Notes: generated by a model not told the origin, from the sequence alone. A stretch of DNA of 64,000 nt from Christensenella hongkongensis (GCF_000981035.1 NZ_LAYJ01000101.1:57327-121326), one strand, 5' to 3'. Positions 1 to 8,723 are shown, numbered from the stretch's first letter. Program-made: numbers and translations.

Positions 1-2171
1 TCGTCCGCTTTTTCACGGCTCAGGGAGAAGCCGGGAATACCGTCGGCGACGATATTGATCAGCAAAAGCTGGATCGCTACGACGGGAGCGCCCCAGCCGA
101 GCGCTACGGCAACGATCATAATCAGGATTTCTGAAATGTTACAGCTTAACAGGAAATAGATCGTCTTCTTGATATTGTCATAAACGCGCCGCCCTTCAGA
201 AACAGCGTCAACGATGGTAGCAAAGTTGTCGTCTGTGATGACCATGTCCGCGGCATTTTTCGCAACGTCCGTTCCGGTGATGCCCATTGCAACGCCCACG
301 TCCGCAGCTTTGAGCGCAGGCGCGTCGTTTACGCCGTCTCCTGTCATCGCGACCACCTTTCCGTTTGCTTGCCATGCTTTTACAATACGTATTTTATCCT
401 CCGGGCTTACACGCGCGTATACGGAATATTCCTGCACATGGGCAATCAGGTACTCCTGAGACATCTCGTCCAGGTCCTCGCCGGTGATCGCCTTGTCGTT
501 TTCTCCCAAAATGCCGATTTCCCGCGCAATCGCAGAAGCTGTCACCACATGGTCGCCGGTGATCATAACGGTGCGGATACCGGCCTTTTTCGCTTCTTCC
601 ACTGCAATTTTGCTTTCTTCGCGGGGCGGATCGATCATGCCGATGAGTCCCGCGAATTTCAGGTTACACTCGAGCTCTGCCGCGCTCATATCCTCCGGGA
701 GCTTATCATAATATTTATAGGCTGCCGCCATAACGCGAAGCGCTTTTCTGGCAAATTCGTCATGCACAGCCTGCGCGGAATCGCAGTCTGTGAAGCTGTC
801 TACGGGGATTGTGTCAAAAGCGCCCTTTGTAATGACTACATACCTGCCGTCCGGCATTTTGTTTACGGTTGTCATCAGCTTGCGCTCCGAATCAAACGGA
901 AGCTCATATACGCGCGGATATTTTTCCTCAAGATCGTCGGTTGTGATACCTTTATCCTGCAACAGGCGGATGATGGAGGACTCGGTAGGATCACCGATTA
1001 TTTTTTCGCCGTCCTCGGTCTGCTCGATTACCGCGTTATTTGCAAGGCTGAACAACCGCAAAAGCTTCATTTCCTCGTCTGAAAACTCGTCTTGTGCATC
1101 TACGGGAACGCCATCTGCCATCCAAAGCTTTTTAACGGTCATTTGATTTTGCGTGAGCGTGCCTGTTTTATCCGAGCAAATAACAGAAGCGCTGCCCAGC
1201 GTCTCCACAGCGGGAATCCTGCGGATAATTGCGTGCTTTTTGACCATTTGCTGGACGCCGAATGCAAGGGTAATTGTAACGATTACAGGAAGGGTTTCGG
1301 GTACGGCTGCCACTGCAAGTGATACTCCCGTAAGCAGCATTTCCATAATGGAATCGCCGTGCAGCAAAATTCCTGTCAGGAATACGAATATGCCTGCTGC
1401 GATTGCAATGAGGCTCATATTTTTTCCAAGCTTGTTGAGCCTTAGCTGAAGAGGCGTGCGCTGCTGCTTGGTATCGTTTAGCAGGGCGGCAATCTTGCCC
1501 ATTTCAGTTTGCATTCCGGTTGCAACCACAACAGCCGTAGCGCGCCCGTTTGTCACAAGGCAACCGGAAAAGACCATATTGGTACGGTCGCCAATCTGCG
1601 CGTTATCCTTTACCTGTGCGTTTTCATCCTTCTCAACAGGCGTGCTTTCTCCTGTCAGTACGGATTCATCCGTTTTCAGTCCGCTGCTTTCAATGATACG
1701 CGCGTCGGCGGATATCATATCGCCGGCTTCCAGTACAATAATGTCGCCGGGCACAAGGCCCCGAGCATCAATGGGCTGCTTTACACCGCCGCGAATCACG
1801 ATACAGGTTTGCGTGTTCATGCTTTTGAGGGCTTCAAGCGAACGTTCCGCGCTTGATTCCTGCCTGATCCCAATGACAATATTGATGATGATGATCGCAA
1901 TAATAACGATCGGTTCCGCAAAATCGCCGCTTGCCTCCGTGAAGGCAAGAAACATGGATACGCCGGCGGCAATCAAAAGGATAAGCGTGGTTACGTCGCG
2001 CATCTGCCGCCAGATTTTCGACCATATGGATTCTTTTTTCTTTTCTTCGAACTCGTTTGGGCCAAAGGCCGTAAGCTGCGCGCTGGCCTGGCTTTCGGTG
2101 AGCCCGTCCTGCGCGTTGGTATGAAATTCGTTTATTATTTCCCGGATAGGTGGTTTTGTCCAATTCGCCAT
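1..2171 (-). CDS. P-type Ca2+-type cation-transporting ATPase (3' end outside window)
   Basis: Reading the minus strand from ATG at 2171 gives an open frame of 723 codons that runs off the window start, so the C-terminal membrane segments are missing. It carries the P-ATPase hallmarks in order: actuator TGES at residues 173-176, the phosphorylation motif DKTGT with the phosphorylated Asp at 334, and the hinge TGDGVNDAP near 610. The N-terminus resembles bacterial SERCA/PMCA-like pumps that export Ca2+ or another divalent cation with ATP at the plasma membrane. The M4 motif, normally PEGLP in this group, reads PETLP at 291-295; the metal-ligand Glu is kept. It lies downstream of corA on the same strand, separated by a 240-bp gap holding a dispersed repeat. 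Function as a cation pump is secure; the substrate is inferred. Confidence 0.93.
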   Translation of the reverse strand, partial: MANWTKPPIREIINEFHTNAQDGLTESQASAQLTAFGPNEFEEKKKESIWSKIWRQMRDVTTLILLIAAGVSMFLAFTEASGDFAEPIVIIAIIIINIVIGIRQESSAERSLEALKSMNTQTCIVIRGGVKQPIDARGLVPGDIIVLEAGDMISADARIIESSGLKTDESVLTGESTPVEKDENAQVKDNAQIGDRTNMVFSGCLVTNGRATAVVVATGMQTEMGKIAALLNDTKQQRTPLQLRLNKLGKNMSLIAIAAGIFVFLTGILLHGDSIMEMLLTGVSLAVAAVPETLPVIVTITLAFGVQQMVKKHAIIRRIPAVETLGSASVICSDKTGTLTQNQMTVKKLWMADGVPVDAQDEFSDEEMKLLRLFSLANNAVIEQTEDGEKIIGDPTESSIIRLLQDKGITTDDLEEKYPRVYELPFDSERKLMTTVNKMPDGRYVVITKGAFDTIPVDSFTDCDSAQAVHDEFARKALRVMAAAYKYYDKLPEDMSAAELECNLKFAGLIGMIDPPREESKIAVEEAKKAGIRTVMITGDHVVTASAIAREIGILGENDKAITGEDLDEMSQEYLIAHVQEYSVYARVSPEDKIRIVKAWQANGKVVAMTGDGVNDAPALKAADVGVAMGITGTDVAKNAADMVITDDNFATIVDAVSEGRRVYDNIKKTIYFLLSCNISEILIMIVAVALGWGAPVVAIQLLLINIVADGIPGFSLSREKAD

Positions 2172-2201
2172 AATCGTTTCCTTTTCTGTAATAATGATGT
2201 T

Positions 2202-2310
2202 TTATAGCAATTTGTCAAAAGGTTGGTTACAAGCTTTTGGAATAAATTGCAAATACAAGCGATTTATCGTAAGGCCTGTATAACCTGCATTCAGTGAAAT
2301 CGCTGTAAAT
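2202..2310. repeat. 109-bp dispersed structured repeat, copy 1
   Basis: A 109-bp element nearly identical in length and sequence to 11833-11941. It has two successive hairpins: arms GCAATTT/AAATTGC enclosing CAAAAG/CTTTTG, then AGCGATTT/AAATCGCT. Its outer ends form an imperfect terminal inverted repeat (TTATAGCAATTT against TTACAGCGATTT on the other strand). Between the copies the second stem changes A-T to G-C on both arms, so pairing is conserved. The copy lies 31 bp upstream of the P-type ATPase start, between corA and that gene. It could be a MITE/REPIN-like element or part of a 5' UTR. Confidence 0.8.
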
Positions 2311-2411
2311 ATTGTAAACATCCCTTAACCAAAGGAAACAGAGAAGCGGGCAAATGGGGCGATAGTTTATTTTTATTTTAGAAACAGGCAAAACCGTGCA
2401 ATGACAGGAGG

Positions 2412-3323
2412 TCAGAACCACTTTTGCTTTTTAAAGAAAACAATACAGAAAACGGCGACAAAAACACTGAAAAGGATGACAAGCGGATAGGCGATCAGCG
2501 AATTGTATTCAGGCATCCGAAGGTTCATGCCGTACCAGCCGACGATCAGTGTCAGCGGCATGAAAATCATCGTGACGATGGTGAGTATTTTCATAATGTT
2601 GTTCATGCGGATATCGACCTCCGCCTGGTAAGCCTCCCTGATTTCAGACACATACTCGCGCAAACCCTTGACCTTGTCGTAAAGCCGGTCTGTTTTACCG
2701 TGAAGGATTGTTACGTAATGGACGCTTCGGCTTCCAAGGGCGTGCTTTTGGTTCATACCGACGTATTCGAGGATATCCAAAAGCTGCTCGTAATAATTCA
2801 TGATGCCCATCAGGTGCTTGCGCTGCCCGATGATTTCCTTGGTAAAGTTTTCCTGCTTATCGGTCAGTACGCGGTCCTCGAGGCCGGAAATACGAAGCTC
2901 GATTCCGTCGAGCTCCGAAAGGTCGTCCTTGAGTATAAATTCAAAAAATGCACAAATCAGCTTGCCGATGGTGATGTCATTTTGATTTGTTTTGATAAAA
3001 TCCTCGATCAGGCGTTCGACATTTCCTGTTTTTTCGCATACAAAGCAAAGATTGTTTTTTTGAAGGAAGATGGTCACATAGGGACTGTTTTTGAGCTGAT
3101 GCGAAAAATGAAAAAAAGGAACGCATAACAGGTCAAAGTCCTCATAGCTTTCATAGCGCATGGACGTATTTTCGAAAATGCGCGTAAGTGTGCCGGCAGA
3201 AATATATTTCGATAAAACGCCCGGCGCTTCTTCAAGGCTCAGCACCGATACCACGGAACCGGCGTCTTCGGGATCGATTGTTTCCACAGGCTTCATTTCG
3301 CCTTTTTTCAACTGATACAGCAT
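2412..3323 (-). CDS. corA: CorA-family divalent metal transporter
   Basis: 303 residues. It belongs to the CorA/ZntB family of pentameric channels for Mg2+ or other divalent cations: a long cytosolic N-terminal domain rich in helices, then two transmembrane segments at the C-terminus (about 245-265 and 277-297) with the signature YGMN between them. A longer frame opens upstream, but ATG at 3323 is preceded by AGGGA at proper spacing and by a good promoter whose transcript would start only about 20 bp upstream, so the shorter start is chosen. It is divergent from argH and followed by the P-type ATPase on the same strand. Confidence 0.93.
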   Translation of the reverse strand: MLYQLKKGEMKPVETIDPEDAGSVVSVLSLEEAPGVLSKYISAGTLTRIFENTSMRYESYEDFDLLCVPFFHFSHQLKNSPYVTIFLQKNNLCFVCEKTGNVERLIEDFIKTNQNDITIGKLICAFFEFILKDDLSELDGIELRISGLEDRVLTDKQENFTKEIIGQRKHLMGIMNYYEQLLDILEYVGMNQKHALGSRSVHYVTILHGKTDRLYDKVKGLREYVSEIREAYQAEVDIRMNNIMKILTIVTMIFMPLTLIVGWYGMNLRMPEYNSLIAYPLVILFSVFVAVFCIVFFKKQKWF

Positions 3324-3348
3324 CGCGATTTCCCTCGTTTCGCGTATC

Positions 3349-3377
3349 ATTATAGCACCACGTAAAATGAAATGCAA
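3349..3377 (-). promoter_or_regulatory. Sigma-A type promoter of corA
   Basis: On the minus strand TTGCAT and TATAAT are separated by exactly 17 bp, about 25 bp upstream of the corA start. It shares its upstream side with the argH promoter region. Confidence 0.75.
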
Positions 3378-3395
3378 AATCATACGCCGCTATGC

Positions 3396-3401
3396 TATAA
3401 T
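3396..3401 (+). promoter_or_regulatory. -10 box upstream of argH
   Basis: A perfect TATAAT lies 34 bp before the argH ATG. No good -35 is visible at 17 bp, where the sequence overlaps the corA promoter, so an activator may be needed or the box may be weaker than it looks. Confidence 0.55.
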
Positions 3402-3435
3402 AAAAGAAAAAACCACCGGTTAGGAGTAACACAGG

Positions 3436-4815
3436 ATGTCGAAATTATGGGGCGGAAGATTTGAAGGGAATACGGACGAGTTTGCAGAGGGGTTTCAGTC
3501 CTCGATCAGCTTTGACAGCCGTATGTATCGTGAAGATATATTGGGGAGCATCGCGCATGCGCATATGCTTGGCGAACAGCGGATTATTCCCAAAGAAGAC
3601 GCAGAAAAGATCGTCGAGGGGCTGAAATCGATCCTTACGGATATCGAGGAGGGAAATGTGGAATTTTCCGTGCATGACGAGGATATCCATATGAATATTG
3701 AGCGCCTTCTCACAGAGCGTATTGGCGATACGGGCAAACGCCTGCATACGGGAAGGAGCAGGAATGACCAGGTCGCGACCGATTTTCGCCTGTATATGAA
3801 ACAGGCGGGGCAGGAGACGATCGAAAACATCACTGCGCTGTGCACAGTACTCATAGACATCGCGGAGGAGAATACGGACACCATTATGACGGCCTATACG
3901 CATCTTCAAAAAGCGCAGCCTACGACGCTTGCACACTATATGATGGCGTATTTTGAAATGTTTTACAGGGATATCGAGAGGATGAAGGATTGCATCAGGC
4001 ATACCGACGTACTGCCGCTTGGCGCGGGCGCGCTGTGCGCCACAACCTACCCAATCGACAGGGAAATGGTTGCAAAAGAGCTTGGTATGTCGGGTATTAC
4101 GCGTAATAGCCTTGATTCCGTATCGGACAGGGATTTTGCCCTGGAATATCTTTCAGCAGCTTCAATCTGCATGATGCACCTTTCGCGGCTGTGCGAGGAA
4201 ATCATCCTTTTTTCCACCAACGAATTTGGAACGCTGAGGCTTTCTGATGCGTATTCCACAGGCTCGAGCATTATGCCGCAAAAGAAGAATCCTGATATGG
4301 CGGAGCTGATCCGCGGGAAAACAGGGCGCGTATATGGCGATCTCCAGGCCTTGCTTGTGGTAATGAAAGGGCTTCCGCTTGCTTATAATAAAGATATGCA
4401 GGAGGACAAGGAGTGTACCTTTGACGCGGTGGATACGCTCAACGCATGCCTGCGTGTGATGGGTGGCATGCTCAAAACGGCGGAATGGAAAAAGGACAAG
4501 CTTCTGAAAAGCGCAGGCCTTGGCTTCACAAACGCCACGGACGCAGCGGATTATTTTGTAAAGCAGGGAATCCCGTTCCGCGACGCGCACGCGATCATTG
4601 GGCATCTGGTGCTTTACTGTGAGCAGAACGGCAAGGCGCTTGACGAGATGACGCTCGATGAAATCAGGAAGTTTGCACCGGATGCGAAAGAAGATATTTT
4701 TGATGCAATCCGTCTTGAAACGTGCGTCAATACACGCAACGTACCGGGCGGTCCGGCGCCGGATATGGTAGAAAACCACATCAGGCAGGCAAAGCTGCTG
4801 CTTGGGGAGCTGTAA
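3436..4815 (+). CDS. argH: Argininosuccinate lyase
   Basis: 459 residues, the usual length. It splits argininosuccinate to arginine and fumarate, the last step of arginine synthesis, as a cytosolic tetramer of the fumarase/aspartase superfamily. The superfamily signature GSSIMPQKKNPD is present in the second half (around residues 277-288), and the N-terminus MSKLWGGRF is typical. ATG follows the ribosome site TAGGAG. argG lies about 8 kb away on the opposite strand rather than next to it, with the iron module in between, so the two last arginine genes are separately transcribed here. Confidence 0.98.
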   Translation: MSKLWGGRFEGNTDEFAEGFQSSISFDSRMYREDILGSIAHAHMLGEQRIIPKEDAEKIVEGLKSILTDIEEGNVEFSVHDEDIHMNIERLLTERIGDTGKRLHTGRSRNDQVATDFRLYMKQAGQETIENITALCTVLIDIAEENTDTIMTAYTHLQKAQPTTLAHYMMAYFEMFYRDIERMKDCIRHTDVLPLGAGALCATTYPIDREMVAKELGMSGITRNSLDSVSDRDFALEYLSAASICMMHLSRLCEEIILFSTNEFGTLRLSDAYSTGSSIMPQKKNPDMAELIRGKTGRVYGDLQALLVVMKGLPLAYNKDMQEDKECTFDAVDTLNACLRVMGGMLKTAEWKKDKLLKSAGLGFTNATDAADYFVKQGIPFRDAHAIIGHLVLYCEQNGKALDEMTLDEIRKFAPDAKEDIFDAIRLETCVNTRNVPGGPAPDMVENHIRQAKLLLGEL

Positions 4816-4844
4816 GCGCTAAGGGGATTAAGGGGATATTGAAA

Positions 4845-5918
4845 ATGAAATTATGCTGGAAAAGGCTTGCGGCGTTTACATTGACGCTTTTGTTGTGCGC
4901 TGCAGTGGCGGCAGGCTGTTCCCGGGATGCAAAGGAGGCGGAGGCCACAGCGTCGCCGTCTGAATCCGCATCCGCCACTCCATCCAAAATGCCGGAGCCT
5001 ACGGCGTCTGTCACGCCCACCGCAACGCCTCCTGCGGAGCTGCATGAGGGAATGCAGGGTGTAGAGGTGGCGGCGCTGCAGCAGCGTTTGATAGAGCTTG
5101 GATATCTTACGGGAGAAGCGACAGATTATTTTGGATCGGAGACAAAATCCGCCCTTGCGGCGTTCCAGAATCAAAATGGGTTGCAGGGAGACGGAATTGC
5201 GGGAGAAAAAACACTTGTACTTCTGAATTCGGACAAGGCGAAAAAGTGCGATCCTTTTTCGCTGCTTGCACCCACGGTGAATATGAGCTTTGAAGAGCTT
5301 GTGATGAGCGACGACGGCACGAGGGACGAATACCCGAAGGGTTACCCGGCGCTTGGTACTTACAAGATCGTCGTAGACCTCGAGCATCAGGTCACAATGG
5401 TGTACACAAAGGACGATAATGGCGACTATACAGTCCCGGTGCGTTACATGCTGTGTTCTACGGGCAAGGACGACTGCACGCCGAAGGGAACGTTCCGGAT
5501 GGATAAATACCATGTGCGATTCAGCCAGTTTGTGCGAGATAAAACCTATGGCCAATACTGGACGCAGATCGAAGGGGCGATTTACTTCCATACGATATTA
5601 TATTCTGAATTTGACACGTCCACTTATATTGAAGAGGTGTGGGATAAACTTGGAACGGCGGATTCGCATGGGTGTATCCGGTTGACGGTTCCGGATGCAA
5701 AATGGATGTGGTTCCATATTGCGCCGGGCACGACCTGTATAATACGCGATGGAGACAGCGACGACGAGCAGACGGCTGCCATCAGGGAGCAGCTTGTTCT
5801 TGCTCCCACGCCGCAGGAACGCCTGGACACTGAGCCTTCGGCGATCCCGAATACGGATAACTGGCGGATAGGCGATGTGCCGTGCGACGTGCCGTTTGAA
5901 CAGGGCTCGCAGAATTAA
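4845..5918 (+). CDS. L,D-transpeptidase lipoprotein with peptidoglycan-binding domain
   Basis: 357 residues, starting at ATG 4845 just after argH. A lipoprotein signal peptide ends in AAGC with the lipid-modified Cys at 25. A Ser/Thr/Pro/Ala-rich spacer follows (to about 65), then a PG_binding_1 domain (about 67-130), then a YkuD catalytic domain with the motif SHGCIRLT, catalytic His275 and Cys277. Enzymes of this family form 3-3 cross-links in peptidoglycan or attach proteins to it, outside the membrane. It may be co-transcribed with argH (29-bp gap). A hairpin with a T-run ends the transcript inside the convergent downstream gene. Confidence 0.93.
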   Translation: MKLCWKRLAAFTLTLLLCAAVAAGCSRDAKEAEATASPSESASATPSKMPEPTASVTPTATPPAELHEGMQGVEVAALQQRLIELGYLTGEATDYFGSETKSALAAFQNQNGLQGDGIAGEKTLVLLNSDKAKKCDPFSLLAPTVNMSFEELVMSDDGTRDEYPKGYPALGTYKIVVDLEHQVTMVYTKDDNGDYTVPVRYMLCSTGKDDCTPKGTFRMDKYHVRFSQFVRDKTYGQYWTQIEGAIYFHTILYSEFDTSTYIEEVWDKLGTADSHGCIRLTVPDAKWMWFHIAPGTTCIIRDGDSDDEQTAAIREQLVLAPTPQERLDTEPSAIPNTDNWRIGDVPCDVPFEQGSQN

Positions 5919-5921
5919 ACG

Positions 5922-6692
5922 CTATTTAACGGCTGTAAAGAAAAAACGGGGAAAACGGTAAATGATTTTACCGTTTTTTTGTTTGGGGTAAGCCGCTTCG
6001 TATTGTGCGAGGATGTCCGCTTCAAATGAAGGGATATCCTTTGCATCGAGCTGGCCGAGGTAAGGCCGCAGGCCCGTGCCGCGATACCAGTCCAAAAGAT
6101 CAAGGGCAGAATCCATCATATAGTAGTATACGACCTGCCACATCGTAAAGTCGGACGATATGCCGGAAAGCAGCTCCTGATATTCTTCAGGACGCAAAGT
6201 ATAAAAAACACGGGGATGCGGAAAATAAGAATTCCATTTTTCGCTGCGCACCGTTTTTTCAATGATTTGCTGCACCGGTTCGTTGAGGTTCATAGGCATC
6301 TGCACGGCCAGCGTCCCGCCCGGCACGAGAAGCTTGAGCAACGCGGGGATGAGAGTAGGGTGGTCTGGAATCCACTGGATACAGGCATTGGAAAAAACCA
6401 GATCAAAATTGTGGGGCAGGGCGTCAAGCCCGTCAGGCGCAAGGCATACCTGCCAGTTAAGCTGCGGATATTCGCTGCGCGCGCAATCGATCATGTTTTC
6501 GGAGCCGTCCACACCGAGGATATCGGCCCTGGGATAGACCTCTGCCAAAACAGCCGTGCTGTTTCCGGGCCCGCATCCAAGGTCAAGGATACGGTTGATC
6601 CCATTGCGCGGAAGCCTTGCCGCAAGATCGTAGGACGGCTGCGTCCGTTCGGTTTTATATTTTAAGTATAACGCGGAATCCCAGTCAGACAT
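5922..6692 (-). CDS. Class I SAM-dependent methyltransferase, trans-aconitate methyltransferase-like
   Basis: 256 residues. The SAM-binding motif I reads LDLGCGPGNST near residue 38, followed by the acidic residue of motif II (GVDGSENM). Length and sequence resemble trans-aconitate 2-methyltransferase (Tam), which methylates trans-aconitate using SAM, but the small-molecule substrate cannot be fixed from sequence. ATG at 6692 is chosen because GGAGG lies just upstream; an extension to 6827 would overlap the upstream MATE gene. It lies 29 bp downstream of the MATE gene on the same strand, so they probably share a transcript. Confidence 0.85.
   Translation of the reverse strand: MSDWDSALYLKYKTERTQPSYDLAARLPRNGINRILDLGCGPGNSTAVLAEVYPRADILGVDGSENMIDCARSEYPQLNWQVCLAPDGLDALPHNFDLVFSNACIQWIPDHPTLIPALLKLLVPGGTLAVQMPMNLNEPVQQIIEKTVRSEKWNSYFPHPRVFYTLRPEEYQELLSGISSDFTMWQVVYYYMMDSALDLLDWYRGTGLRPYLGQLDAKDIPSFEADILAQYEAAYPKQKNGKIIYRFPRFFFTAVK
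5952..5980 (+). terminator. Intrinsic terminator of argH-L,D-transpeptidase unit
   Basis: The hairpin AACGGTAAA/TTTTACCGTT is followed by seven T. It lies wholly within the last 20 codons of the convergent methyltransferase gene, so coding sequence and terminator share the same bases. Confidence 0.75.
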
Positions 6693-6721
6693 CTTTGCCT
6701 CCAAATCGGTCTTTTTATTTA

Positions 6722-8068
6722 TCATACCACAGCTTTGGGATGTTGCTTTATTTTTTTGAAAAAGACGAGCACGCAGGCAATTCCAACCAGGAAGGTGAGG
6801 GCTTCCGTAAACGGCCCGGAAAGCCATACGCCGTTTAGTCCAAGCGCCTGCGGCAATAAAAGCACGAGCGGGACAATCAGGATAAAACCGCGCAGCGCAG
6901 AAATCACGAATGACGGTTTGGGGCGGGCAATCGAAGCAAAAAATGAGGTTGTCACAATGTTAATGCCCGCAAAGAGGAAGCCGAGGAAATAAAGGCGCAA
7001 TCCGCCCTGCGTCAGCTCGGAAAGCTCGGCGTTTCCCTCGCTGTTAAAGATAGAGGCAATTTGCTCCGGGATGAGCAATGCGATCAGATAGAAGGCAATG
7101 CCGAGGGCAAGGGCAAGGAAAGCTCCCATCAAAAAGGTTTTCCTGACATTTTGAATGTTGCCTGCACCGTAATTCACGCTGATCACAGGCTGAACGCCCT
7201 GCCCGACGCCTGTAAAGATAGCGATACACACAAGCGAAAGGTTTGCGACGATCCCGTACGCCGCAACCCCCAGGTCGCCGGCGATGCGCATGATCACCAT
7301 ATTAAAAACAAAGATAATGATACCGGAAGAAAATTCCATAATAAAAGAGGGAAGCCCGGTAAAAACGGAGGAGCGCAGCTCATGCCCGTTCAGCTTCGTT
7401 TTTTCCAGCTGAAAGCTGTTTTTGCGGCGGATAAAGTGAGTAGACAGGATCGCCATACTGAGCACCGGAGCGATACCCGTTGCAAGCGCCGCGCCAAATA
7501 GCCCGAGCTGCATCGGAAAGACAAAGATATAATCGAACACGATATTAAACAGGCAGCCCGCCAGCATGCCTATCATCGCAAGACGTGGATTCTTGTCGTT
7601 ACGCACAAAAGCAACAAGCAGGTTGTTTAAAATAAAAGCGCAGGAAAAGCTCATCAGTATTTTCAGGTAGGTGGCTGTCATTTCAATGATGTGTTCGCCT
7701 TTCGCGCCGAGCATGACGGCGATGGGACGATTAAAAATAAGCCCTACGCACATCAGGATTGTTCCGCACACAAGGCAAAGTATAAAAGCCTGTGTAAAAA
7801 TGCGGTTCCCGGATTTACGGTCTCCCTTGCCGGTGGCAATGGAAAAAAGCGTCGCCGCGCCAATGCCGATCATCAGTCCTGCGCCGTTTACGAGACTGTA
7901 AGTGGGGATTGCAAGGTTCAATGCCACAAGGCCGTCAGGCCCCACGCCGTTCGCCACAAAAAAGGTATCGGCAAGGACATACAAAGAAAGACCGAACATA
8001 CTTAGCACGTTCAGCGACACATAACGGAAAAAGGTCCGGTAGATGCTTTTTGAAGCAAGGGTTTCCAT
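6722..8068 (-). CDS. MATE family multidrug/Na+ antiporter
   Basis: 448 residues with about 12 hydrophobic segments in two similar halves, typical of MATE exporters (NorM/MepA/DinF type), which expel cationic drugs or toxins in exchange for Na+ or H+. The start METLASKSIYRTFFRYVSLN is family-like and is preceded by AGGAGG. The leader from the promoter at 8246-8274 to the start is about 170 nt and holds a strong intrinsic terminator plus a hairpin beside the ribosome site, so expression is probably controlled by attenuation. The substrate is unknown. Confidence 0.92.
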   Translation of the reverse strand: METLASKSIYRTFFRYVSLNVLSMFGLSLYVLADTFFVANGVGPDGLVALNLAIPTYSLVNGAGLMIGIGAATLFSIATGKGDRKSGNRIFTQAFILCLVCGTILMCVGLIFNRPIAVMLGAKGEHIIEMTATYLKILMSFSCAFILNNLLVAFVRNDKNPRLAMIGMLAGCLFNIVFDYIFVFPMQLGLFGAALATGIAPVLSMAILSTHFIRRKNSFQLEKTKLNGHELRSSVFTGLPSFIMEFSSGIIIFVFNMVIMRIAGDLGVAAYGIVANLSLVCIAIFTGVGQGVQPVISVNYGAGNIQNVRKTFLMGAFLALALGIAFYLIALLIPEQIASIFNSEGNAELSELTQGGLRLYFLGFLFAGINIVTTSFFASIARPKPSFVISALRGFILIVPLVLLLPQALGLNGVWLSGPFTEALTFLVGIACVLVFFKKIKQHPKAVV

Positions 8069-8088
8069 AGTATCCTCCTATGACGCAG

Positions 8089-8165
8089 CTGCTTTTGGCA
8101 GCTGGATTTCAAGTATAAAACCGGATGCGATTGCAAAAAAAAAGGTCTGTGCGTATCCACAGGCC
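8089..8165 (-). promoter_or_regulatory. Leader attenuator of the MATE gene
   Basis: On the minus strand the leader contains GGCCTGTG-loop-CACAGACC (8144-8165) followed by nine T (8135-8143), a textbook intrinsic terminator before the gene. Nearer the gene, CAGCTGC-caaaa-GCAGCTG forms a perfect 7-bp hairpin close to the AGGAGG. No matching known riboswitch consensus was recognised. Confidence 0.65.
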
Positions 8166-8245
8166 TGACAATACGAGATAAATTCTGCATCCATGCTTTG
8201 CATCGGCCCGGCGGCCCCGCAAAGCTGCTTTTTCAATTCGCTTGC

Positions 8246-8274
8246 ATTATAGCAAATGGGGAAGTGATTGTCAA
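8246..8274 (-). promoter_or_regulatory. Consensus promoter of the MATE gene
   Basis: On the minus strand TTGACA and TATAAT are spaced 17 bp apart, a perfect consensus promoter. It fires into the attenuator leader. Confidence 0.85.
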
Positions 8275-8282
8275 GCAAAGCG

Positions 8283-8309
8283 AAAAACCGGATGCCAGCA
8301 TCCGGTTTT
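8283..8309 (-). terminator. Terminator after the Cys-rich FeoB-associated gene
   Basis: AAACCGGATGC/GCATCCGGTTT hairpin with a five-T tail on the minus strand, about 40 bp after the stop codon of the small gene at 8351-8494. Confidence 0.75.
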
Positions 8310-8350
8310 CCAAAAGGTATGGTATGTATTAAGAATGGGGGGAGTGTTAA

Positions 8351-8494
8351 CTAGTTTGATTTGTGGCAGTCATGCGAACAAGAATCGCATCCGCCGCAGC
8401 ATCCGCCCTTTTTATGCCGGCGGACTATCGCAAATATCGAAAGCGCGAGCAGCGCTCCCACAATGGCAATTACTAAAATCGTACCGGGTGTCAT
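8351..8494 (-). CDS. FeoB-associated Cys-rich membrane protein (47 aa)
   Basis: A small gene of 47 residues. One N-terminal transmembrane helix (about residues 4-24) is followed by a basic stretch and a cluster of six cysteines ending in histidine-rich sequence (motif GGCCGGCDSCSHDCH). This matches the FeoB-associated Cys-rich membrane protein family, thought to help Fe(II) uptake through FeoB; the exact role is not known. ATG at 8494 is preceded by AGGAAAGAGG. Upstream lie a consensus promoter with DtxR-type operators, which ties it to the feo genes although it is 1.1 kb away from feoB. Confidence 0.85.
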   Translation of the reverse strand: MTPGTILVIAIVGALLALSIFAIVRRHKKGGCCGGCDSCSHDCHKSN

Positions 8495-8723
8495 AAAAAA
8501 CGCCTCTTTCCTGTTTGATTTTCTCACAATTTGTGCCGCCGTCCAACGGTTTTATGGAGGTCGCCCATTGGCGGCGGCAAAGCTTGTGAATGGATGCGTA
8601 CCGATCTGTATTTCCGGTTGTCAGGCCCGGGAAACAAAACATTTTTTGAATGATGCACGACAGTTACCGGCCCGGCACTTATAGGCTTTCACTGTTGCCT
8701 CTCATCAAAGGAGTACGCTTTCG

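Noticed and set aside
214..1856. Several plus-strand open frames
   Set aside because: They are shadows of the minus-strand P-type ATPase, whose motifs read correctly in the opposite frame.
3349..3401. ARG box before argH
   Set aside because: TGAAATGCAAAATCA-like sequence is only a weak match and is already explained by the corA promoter.
8412..8642. A 76-codon minus-strand frame over the Cys-rich gene
   Set aside because: It overlaps the 47-residue FeoB-associated protein in another frame, has no family-like features and no good ribosome site.
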